Below, one piece after another: positions 20,226 to 25,744 of a stretch of 25,744 nt of DNA (the stretch's first letter is position 1; each line of letters opens with the position of its first letter). The notes below the pieces were generated by a model that did not search any database, had not been told where the DNA came from, and saw only the letters and a program-made list of their open reading frames with translations. The translations under genes and the position numbers were made by a program. This stretch comes from a virus: IMG/VR virus record IMGVR_UViG_3300025874_000079, positions 1 through 25,744 of that record, one strand, 5' to 3'.

Positions 20226-20888
20226 TTAACCAAGAAGCGAATTGAGAACCGTTCCTGCTGTTGAGAACGCGGTATCCACAATATCTTCTGGTACGTAGTT
20301 TTCGTAACTCATTGTCACTGTCATTTTCTGAACGGTGTTTTCACTGTTGTTGTCCAGATTAATTGCACTGATTGTTGTAGGGAAAGCACCCTCCAGTTTT
20401 ACAGCATAAACTGGGATATTGTTTTGATCTAACTGTTGTATAACAATATCTGTAACGAAATCTTTTTTGTATCCGGCCCTATAATTCTCAACATCGAATA
20501 TACCAGTAGACCATGTATCAAACATCTTTTTGACATAGTAATCATTAGTAAGAAGAAAAGTCATACTGATATCTTCATTGATAACTGAGTATGGGATCTT
20601 AATTGCTTGTCGTTCAGCAATATAGTCTATAGTACTAATTTGTCTACCAGGAAAGCTAACAGCTTCGCATAGTATAGAGATGTCTCTTGGATCTGGTATA
20701 AGATTCTTTGGTGATCCACCACTAATAGCATTCTTTGCAAGGTCACCAATTAAACTACCAATATCCTGATTAAGTAATGACCTAACGCTGTTGGCTGTAG
20801 GAGGAGTAAAGAATATTTGAAAGCGATTTTGCATTGCAAGACCACCCTTCTTAGATATTACTGCTTTAAGGTTGTCTATACTGTTCAT
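20226..20888 (-). CDS. Tail-tube-fold protein (gp19/gp54-like)
   Basis: The start is at 20888 (ATGA overlap with the upstream stop), giving 220 aa. The layout matches the T4 tail tube fold shared by gp19, gp48 and gp54: NRFQIFFTPP, then ILCEAVSFPGRQISTIDY, then AIKIPYSVINEDISMTFLL, TNDYYVKKMFDTW, and near the end KLEGAFPTTISAINL and VTMSYENY. It could be the tube protein itself (T4 gp19 is 163 aa) or the tube initiator gp54 (320 aa); its place next to gp26 favours a baseplate tube initiator. The fold call is confident, the gene name is not. Confidence 0.65.
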   Translation of the reverse strand: MNSIDNLKAVISKKGGLAMQNRFQIFFTPPTANSVRSLLNQDIGSLIGDLAKNAISGGSPKNLIPDPRDISILCEAVSFPGRQISTIDYIAERQAIKIPYSVINEDISMTFLLTNDYYVKKMFDTWSTGIFDVENYRAGYKKDFVTDIVIQQLDQNNIPVYAVKLEGAFPTTISAINLDNNSENTVQKMTVTMSYENYVPEDIVDTAFSTAGTVLNSLLG

Positions 20889-21478
20889 GATGCGTATTGT
20901 TTCCTTGAGTATCTCCAAACAGATTCGGCTTTAACGCCTTTGAACTGTTCTGTTGGTAAGAATATTGCAATAGGCCATTCAGTCATAGGGACACGTACTA
21001 TACGTGACTTAACATGGTCCATTAAGTAATGCTTAAAACATGGTGCAAATTCTTTATATTTCTTAGCACCTATTATAGTTGCATAACGTAGTTTCTGCAA
21101 TCGTGTAGTATCATTCATAGTCTTAGGCGCTAAATCCATCATTGCATCTAAGAACCGAGCACGTACTCCTGGTGATAGATAGTGCAAGTTCAGTCCATAG
21201 AAACCACCAGGTGCTGGTTCTACCATGATTGCTAGAGGGAATCTATCATAGTATGGTAGAGTTGCTTTGTGCTTAGGATCATAGAAATACATCATCATAT
21301 CGCCAACTCTTGGCTTTGTTGTAGGTTCTAATGCTGTATCCTTAAGCAACGATCGTGGATTAGTATCGCCCAACTTCTTAACGTTGCGCTTAAACCAGTT
21401 CTGAGCATCCTTAGTCCTAGGTGTTACCCCAGCTCTAAATGCTTGCGATTGTAGTGTATCAAAAAGTGAATTTGCCAT
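20885..21478 (-). CDS. Conserved T4-like structural/assembly protein, unknown
   Basis: A 197-aa protein with an even distribution of charge and several aromatic-proline motifs: GDMMMYFYDPKHKATLPYYD, then GFYGLNLHYLSPGVRARFLD, and a C-terminal MTEWPIAIFLPTEQF. The same motif set appears, as I recall, in marine T4-like phages next to gp4. There is no signal peptide or catalytic signature. Its -10-type late box lies just upstream (21491-21484), which places the start almost at the mRNA 5' end. A role in neck, tail or baseplate assembly is inferred from its neighbours (gp4 upstream, a tube-fold gene downstream). Confidence 0.65.
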   Translation of the reverse strand: MANSLFDTLQSQAFRAGVTPRTKDAQNWFKRNVKKLGDTNPRSLLKDTALEPTTKPRVGDMMMYFYDPKHKATLPYYDRFPLAIMVEPAPGGFYGLNLHYLSPGVRARFLDAMMDLAPKTMNDTTRLQKLRYATIIGAKKYKEFAPCFKHYLMDHVKSRIVRVPMTEWPIAIFLPTEQFKGVKAESVWRYSRKQYAS

Positions 21479-21482
21479 ATAA

Positions 21483-21959
21483 CTATTTATAACTCTTCTT
21501 CGATTCGTTAATCATCTTAACACCGATATTTTTCAAGGTGTCCTCAGTCCATATCTGAAACTTCCATCCACGTGACTTAGCATAGTGCTGAGCTGCATTC
21601 CATTTAGATGTGTTCTTAATATATGTAGTAACTTCAGCAATATACTTCTTAGTCTTCTTACGAGTACTCTTAGGTGGTATAGTCTGTTTCTTAGGTTTGA
21701 TTTCAACAAGGATAACTTCACCATTAGACATCTCAATCAGCATATCAACAAAGTATCTATGCATTCGACCATCAGTGTTGCACTTATATGGTATAACAAT
21801 CTCTTCGCTATTCCATCGTACTATCTGTGGATTAGCCTCAGCCCATCTCATTGCATTACGTTCCCATAGAGATCTATATGTTACCTTAGTAGGATCTCCA
21901 GCATATTTCTTTTTGTTCTTTACTGTGTATTTACCCTTGTAAGCGCTTGCGTAAGCCAT
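21483..21959 (-). CDS. 4: gp4-like head completion protein (TnsA/PD-(D/E)xK nuclease fold)
   Basis: A 158-aa protein aligning with T4 gp4 (about 150 aa). The N-terminus SAYKGKYTVKNKKKYAGDP and the block VTYRSLWERNAMRW are family signatures. Nuclease-type residues are E33 (in SLWER), D72 (in HRYFVD) and E86-x-K88 (in LVEIKPKKQT), the PD-(D/E)xK pattern of TnsA-like endonucleases. gp4 (formerly gp50/gp65) acts in head completion before tail joining. It is the first gene of the leftward tail-assembly operon, with a late promoter just upstream on its strand. Confidence 0.88.
   Translation of the reverse strand: MAYASAYKGKYTVKNKKKYAGDPTKVTYRSLWERNAMRWAEANPQIVRWNSEEIVIPYKCNTDGRMHRYFVDMLIEMSNGEVILVEIKPKKQTIPPKSTRKKTKKYIAEVTTYIKNTSKWNAAQHYAKSRGWKFQIWTEDTLKNIGVKMINESKKSYK
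21484..21491 (-). promoter_or_regulatory. Late promoter TATAAATA, - strand, before the 197-aa gene
   Basis: TATAAATA on the - strand, overlapping the TAG stop of gp4 (TATAAATAG). It lies 5 nt before the ATG of the next gene, so an mRNA from here would have almost no leader. Confidence 0.55.
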
Positions 21960-21966
21960 ATAAATA
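21959..21966 (+). promoter_or_regulatory. Late promoter TATAAATA, + strand, before gp48-like gene
   Basis: An exact late box on the + strand, 47 nt before ATG 22014. Its first base coincides with the gp4 start codon on the other strand. It faces the - strand late box at 21991-21998. Confidence 0.75.
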
Positions 21967-21990
21967 GTTCTATAGTTATTAATGTATTAG

Positions 21991-21998
21991 TATTTATA
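21991..21998 (-). promoter_or_regulatory. Late promoter TATAAATA, - strand, before gp4
   Basis: An exact late box on the - strand, 31 nt upstream of the gp4 ATG. With the + strand box at 21959-21966 it forms a face-to-face pair whose transcripts would overlap at their 5' ends. Confidence 0.75.
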
Positions 21999-22013
21999 TA
22001 GGTAGACAAACAC

Positions 22014-22850
22014 ATGACAATCTTAACATTCCCTGAGACACTCAGGTCAAGAGTATCCGAAGATGGATTTCCACACGTATCTTTTTCAATGGCAAGAAAA
22101 GGAGTTCCTGAGTTCACTCAGATTCACTTGTTCGTCCCAGTGGGTATAGGATCTAATGACGGTATGAACTACGGGTCTGCTGAATTAGGCATTGGAGGTA
22201 TGGTTGCAAATGCTGCAGTAAATGGTGAAAGCGTTACTGGAGCTGACGTGAAATCGAATGTCATCAAAAACGGGCAAGGCTTTCTGGGTTCTGTTCCTGG
22301 CATTGGTGGATTTGCAAAATCAGCTGAACTGAAGAGTGGATTGATAGTTAATCCCTATACTGCAACGACATTCGAAGGAGTCAACGTAAGACAATTCGAG
22401 TTTGCGTTCAAACTTGTACCTACATCAGCTGCAGAATCAGTAACAGCTCATGATATAGAAAATGCGTTTAGAAAGTATATGTATCCAAAGGATATAGGTG
22501 CAGGATCATTAGAGTATCCACCTACGTTTCGTATCAAATTCATGGCTGGGGGAAAGGTCAATAAGTATATGCCAAGAATCATAGATACATACCTTACCGG
22601 AATGACCGCGAGCTATAATGCAACAGGCAATTCCTTTCATGCAAACGACGGTAAGAAAGGAGCTGCACCAGTAGAAGTAGATCTTACGTTATCATTCCAA
22701 GAGGTACGTGCAATAACAAGAGATGATCTCTATGGAGCAGGACTTGACTATATAGATGGATACGAATCTGCCGGTCATGTTGTTGGCGATTCTGCAGATA
22801 GCCTTAATCAGAATAAAGAAACAAACGTATCTAATAGAGTAGGAGGATAA
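22014..22850 (+). CDS. 48: gp48-like baseplate tail-tube cap protein
   Basis: A 278-aa protein (T4 gp48: 364 aa). Diagnostic segments are GLIVNPYTATTFEGVNVRQF, then EFAFKLVPTSAAESVTAHDI, YPPTFRIKFM, MTASYNATGNSFH and the closing VDLTLSFQEVRAITRDDL, matching the tube-like beta-barrel of gp48 in T4-like phages. gp48 sits on the baseplate hub and starts tube polymerisation with gp54. It is preceded by a late promoter and opens the rightward baseplate run. Hydrophobic Gly/Val stretches near residues 55-105 are an insertion relative to the core fold. Confidence 0.8.
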   Translation: MTILTFPETLRSRVSEDGFPHVSFSMARKGVPEFTQIHLFVPVGIGSNDGMNYGSAELGIGGMVANAAVNGESVTGADVKSNVIKNGQGFLGSVPGIGGFAKSAELKSGLIVNPYTATTFEGVNVRQFEFAFKLVPTSAAESVTAHDIENAFRKYMYPKDIGAGSLEYPPTFRIKFMAGGKVNKYMPRIIDTYLTGMTASYNATGNSFHANDGKKGAAPVEVDLTLSFQEVRAITRDDLYGAGLDYIDGYESAGHVVGDSADSLNQNKETNVSNRVGG

Positions 22851-22851
22851 T

Positions 22852-23673
22852 ATGAGTTACTTTCGACAGTTTCCTAAGTTGCCATATGATTTCGATCGTA
22901 ATGGTATTCAACAGACAGTAGTCGATATCTATAGAAGTGCAAGACCACTCAAAGCATTCCTTGATGATCTTAATGCGTATAGCTTCTATGAGATAAAGAA
23001 TGGTGAAAGACCTGATATCGTCAGTCAGAGACTGTATGGTACTACTCAGTTCTATTGGACGTTCTTCGTTATTAACGATTTCCTTCATGACGGACTTGCT
23101 GCATGGCCGATGAGTCAAGAGAAGCTTCATGCGTATATGGATCAAGAATTCGAGGGTGTAGTCATTACAACGAATCCCTATGTAGATGAGACAGGAGATC
23201 CTGGAGTGATATCATCCTATCCTAATAGCTTAGCAGGACGATTCGAACTTGGAGAAACAGTAACAGGAACGACGTCAGGTGCAACAGGTACTATAGTAGT
23301 AAAGAATCTTGATATGAATCAGTTAGTCTTGCAAAATGTTGTAGGATCATTCATAGGATCTTCAGCCTCAGGACCATCTAATGCGACAGAATCTATAACC
23401 GGACTTACCTCAGATGATAGCGTTAATACACATGATGTCTATAAGTATATAGACGCTCCACATGATTACTATAGAACAGACGATCCAGAGAAAAGAGTAC
23501 AATCAGTTGCAACATTCATTACTGGTGGAGAGCCAGCCGGAGAACTTTCCTTTCATACTCATAGGAATCATCTCTTTACGAGTAACGAAGCAAGATCAAA
23601 GATAAGAGTAATAGATCCAAAGTATATAACAGACTTTGTAGAAAAATATGAGGCAATAATAAACAATGTCTAA
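22852..23673 (+). CDS. 53: gp53-like baseplate wedge protein with an inserted domain
   Basis: A 273-aa protein (T4 gp53: 196 aa). The N-terminal 110 residues show the family pattern: SYFRQFPKLPYDF, then YEIKNGERPDIVSQRLYGTT, then QFYWTFFVINDFLHDGLAAW (T4: SPRPEELANAIYGNPQLYWV). The C-terminus IRVIDPKYITDFVEKYEAII matches the terminal helix. Residues about 125-190 form an extra beta-rich Gly/Ser/Thr domain (FELGETVTGTTSGATGTIVV) not found in T4; it also resembles repeats in cyanophage structural proteins. gp53 joins wedges around the hub. Ribosome site AGGAGGATAAT; the end overlaps the gp27-like gene by 8 nt. Confidence 0.85.
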   Translation: MSYFRQFPKLPYDFDRNGIQQTVVDIYRSARPLKAFLDDLNAYSFYEIKNGERPDIVSQRLYGTTQFYWTFFVINDFLHDGLAAWPMSQEKLHAYMDQEFEGVVITTNPYVDETGDPGVISSYPNSLAGRFELGETVTGTTSGATGTIVVKNLDMNQLVLQNVVGSFIGSSASGPSNATESITGLTSDDSVNTHDVYKYIDAPHDYYRTDDPEKRVQSVATFITGGEPAGELSFHTHRNHLFTSNEARSKIRVIDPKYITDFVEKYEAIINNV

Positions 23674-24979
23674 TTCTAATAGTAAACTTGCTAATGGATC
23701 AGAAGCTATAGTACCATCATCTTATGAGTTAGAGAGTGCAGTACTTACATGTAGTAATGGTACAGAATACGATATATCAGATCTTATAGCATCTCTCTCT
23801 ATAGAAGAGTCTCTGTATAGTGGATCCTTGCAAGGTGAGGTATCTATATTAGATGCTGCACAAATGCTTGAAAAAGTGAAATGTGTGAGTGGGGAGGGAC
23901 TACACCTAGTACTGAAGAGACGGCTTCAAGATGGTCAACAGGACAAATACTCGCACAAATTCAAGATCGCAGAGATACATAGTTACGCTAAACTCAGTCC
24001 TGGTACAGCAACGTATGTATTCAGAGTAGTCTCAGAGCATGCGTATATCAGTCAGTCTAAGACTATATCTAAGCCGTTTAACAATGTACCTGGTCAGTTA
24101 ATAAAGAATATCTGTACAGATGAGTTGTCTATAGATGAGAAGAATCTATCTATTAATACAGAGACGAAACAGACTATAGTAGGTGTATATCCACGTATGA
24201 GACCTATGTACCTTATTAATTGGTTAGTAAGGAGATCCTATGACAATGGTACACCGTTCTTCTTCTATGAGACTCTTGGTGATGGTATACATTTTAATTC
24301 GTATGAGAACATTGTTAATAAAGAATCCTATAGAGAGTATAAGTACGCTCCTAATATTAATACTATAGTTGGTAGTGAAGAGAACAATAAGTTACTTGCT
24401 CGGAAGATATTAACGTTATCATCAGAATTTAATATGAGTCAGTATATGAATATAGGTGCTGGAGCTTATTCATCAACATTACATACTATAGATATTGCTA
24501 CTAAGTCGTACGATACACAGACGTACTCATACAGTGATTCTAAGCTACGCCTTAATGCCAATGGGGTATTACCTAAAGGGAGTCAGATACAAGAGAGACC
24601 CTTAGATGAGCATAGGGATTCGACTAACTTTTATATCAGTCTAAACACCCAGGCCGTATCAGGGGGGTCTAGTTACCAGGCACCAGCGAACTCAGATATA
24701 CTCGCAGCGAATGCTTATATACAGAATATGGATTCTCTTGAGTTAAACGTTGAGATATTCGGAGACTTTAATCTCTCTGTTGGTATGACTATAGATATAA
24801 ACATAGTTAAATCAGTAGATGCTGGAGATACTAAGAGAGGTAAAGATTTGTTCTTATCTGGTAAGTATATAGTATCTTCTATAGTACATGACTTTAAAGA
24901 CGAGTATCGTATGAAGTTACTCTTAAAGAAAGATTCCTTTATAGAGTCATTAGATAATATACAAGAAAGAGATAAATAA
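23666..24979 (+). CDS. 27: gp27-like baseplate hub protein
   Basis: A 437-aa protein (T4 gp27: 391 aa). The N-terminal DISDLIASLSIEESLYSGSL, then QGEVSILDAAQMLEKVKCVSG, and VFRVVSEHAYISQSKTISKP are typical of the hub/tail-spike base family (T4 gp27, VgrG-like first domains). The C-terminal LFLSGKYIVSSIVHDF, then YRMKLLLKKDS, fits the last beta domain. gp27 forms the trimer that holds gp5 and leads the tube. It overlaps gp53 by 8 nt and precedes gp5, a logical pairing. Confidence 0.75.
   Translation: MSNSNSKLANGSEAIVPSSYELESAVLTCSNGTEYDISDLIASLSIEESLYSGSLQGEVSILDAAQMLEKVKCVSGEGLHLVLKRRLQDGQQDKYSHKFKIAEIHSYAKLSPGTATYVFRVVSEHAYISQSKTISKPFNNVPGQLIKNICTDELSIDEKNLSINTETKQTIVGVYPRMRPMYLINWLVRRSYDNGTPFFFYETLGDGIHFNSYENIVNKESYREYKYAPNINTIVGSEENNKLLARKILTLSSEFNMSQYMNIGAGAYSSTLHTIDIATKSYDTQTYSYSDSKLRLNANGVLPKGSQIQERPLDEHRDSTNFYISLNTQAVSGGSSYQAPANSDILAANAYIQNMDSLELNVEIFGDFNLSVGMTIDINIVKSVDAGDTKRGKDLFLSGKYIVSSIVHDFKDEYRMKLLLKKDSFIESLDNIQERDK
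24971..24978 (+). promoter_or_regulatory. Possible late promoter GATAAATA before gp5
   Basis: It has one mismatch to TATAAATA, sits over the last codons of the gp27-like gene and lies about 94 nt before the gp5 start. A hairpin (TTTTTC, CGCC, GAAAAA at 25022-25037) lies between. The region 24980-25071 also holds a 31-codon ORF that I do not call as a gene. Confidence 0.35.
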
Positions 24980-25071
24980 TAATATGTTGAATTTAGTTCT
25001 GACAGAAACACATCAAAAAAATTTTTCCGCCGAAAAACAGTGGCTGAAAGGGAGTATAGGAGTTTTAAATA

Positions 25072-25744
25072 ATGAATAGAATGGATCAGTTTATAGGTGG
25101 AGGATTTACATGGTTTACCGGTGTAGTTGAAGATCGATTCGATCCTTTAGAAATGAACAGAGTTAAAGTCAGATGTTTTGGTTTCCATACAGAGAATAAA
25201 GGTACTATAGATGTCGACGACTTACCATGGGCTACTGTTATGTTACCCACAACTTCCTCTGGTACTTCTGGTATAGGAGATACGCCTCACGGTTTAATGG
25301 AAGGTTCATGGGTAGTCGGTTTCTTTAGAGATGGTGTATCAGCTCAGGATCCTATTATACTCGGTTCAATCGCATCTCAAAATTCTCCTCGGTCCAAGTC
25401 ATTAGGCTTTACGGGAGATCATTATCCTATAGCAGAATATCAGAATGAATCAGATATAAACTTCGCAGGTCGCCAGGATAAGTATTCCGTTTCGAGTCAA
25501 TATGATACTAGGGCGCAAGGTTCCTCTCCTTCCGATATTCAGGTTGCGGTTCCTCCTAAAATTCCTTCGGTATCCGAGGATAAGGCTGACGCTTATTATG
25601 CTGAGACTCCATGGAAAGAATTACCTCCTATGAATGGTCATATACCTGATTATCCATACAATAAAGTTAATCAGTCAGAAGCGGGTCATGTTACAGAAAT
25701 TGACGATACTCCAGGTAATGAACGTACTCATCGTATGCATACAT
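25072..25744 (+). CDS. 5: gp5-like baseplate spike protein (partial at right edge)
   Basis: The first 224 residues are present. An N-terminal OB-fold (about 1-115) contains FTWFTGVVEDRFDPLEMNRV, KVRCFGFH and MEGSWVVGFFRDG; a polar linker follows and then the SEAGHVTEIDDTPGNERTHR motif that opens the beta-helix spike of gp5/VgrG proteins. In T4 a lysozyme domain (about 160 aa) sits between OB-fold and spike; here the gap is only about 90 residues and shows no lysozyme motifs. gp5 pierces the envelope at infection. Ribosome site AGGAG at about 25058; the gene runs past the window end. Confidence 0.88.
   Translation, partial: MNRMDQFIGGGFTWFTGVVEDRFDPLEMNRVKVRCFGFHTENKGTIDVDDLPWATVMLPTTSSGTSGIGDTPHGLMEGSWVVGFFRDGVSAQDPIILGSIASQNSPRSKSLGFTGDHYPIAEYQNESDINFAGRQDKYSVSSQYDTRAQGSSPSDIQVAVPPKIPSVSEDKADAYYAETPWKELPPMNGHIPDYPYNKVNQSEAGHVTEIDDTPGNERTHRMHT

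Noticed and set aside
24984-25079. 31-codon ORF between the gp27-like gene and gp5
   Set aside because: It has no ribosome site and overlaps the gp5 start; the composition looks random and the region contains a hairpin, so it is more likely leader sequence.

Overview
This window is about 25.7 kb of a T4-like (Tevenvirinae-related) marine myovirus. The assignment rests on recognisable homologues of T4 gp59, gp32, gp33, DsbA, gp4, gp26, gp48, gp53, gp27, gp5 and T4 lysozyme. It also rests on T4-type late promoters (TATAAATA) and on many tiny, tightly packed genes. AT-rich DNA and several protein features (a cysteine-free gp32, a gp5 with no lysozyme domain, small conserved accessory proteins) resemble cyanomyophages and SAR11 pelagimyophages more than coliphage T4. 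I favour a pelagimyophage-like virus, but no host marker is visible.

Layout. (1) 1-434: the end of an unknown gene and a small SET-domain protein. (2) 462-10328: one uninterrupted + strand run behind a late promoter. It holds a small conserved protein, a fiber-like structural protein, an ATP-grasp-like enzyme, a T4-type lysozyme, two small membrane/coiled-coil proteins, and then a curli-like module: CsgF, CsgG, curlin-repeat protein 1, a FecR-domain protein, curlin-repeat protein 2, and a CHASE2-class III adenylate cyclase. (3) 10329-16930: an early/middle region of small genes driven by five near-identical sigma70-type promoters (GTTTACA, 17-nt spacer, TATAAT-like). It includes a metallopeptidase and the T4-conserved block gp33, DsbA, gp59, gp32, and ends in a strong terminator. 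(4) 16931-21959, - strand: gp4 nuclease, a conserved unknown, a tail-tube-fold protein, gp26 with an apparent -1 frameshift extension (gp51-like), an EF-hand membrane protein, a repeat-rich tape-measure candidate and a 49-aa protein. (5) 22014-25744, + strand: gp48-, gp53-, gp27- and gp5-like baseplate genes, the last cut by the window edge.

The most striking content is region 2. A phage appears to carry an outer-membrane amyloid secretion pore (CsgG), its accessory factor (CsgF), two secretable curlin-like substrates and a FecR/cyclase pair. All are spaced for co-translation with lysis and fiber genes. CsgE is not seen. As far as I recall, curli-related clusters have been noted in pelagimyophage genomes with no known function; the FecR and adenylate cyclase partners suggest secretion linked to signalling. 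The second notable point is a T_TTT_TTT slip site at the end of gp26 that would join it to an ORF with no good start codon of its own. This sits just upstream of the tape-measure candidate, the same arrangement as the frameshifted tail assembly chaperones of other tailed phages.
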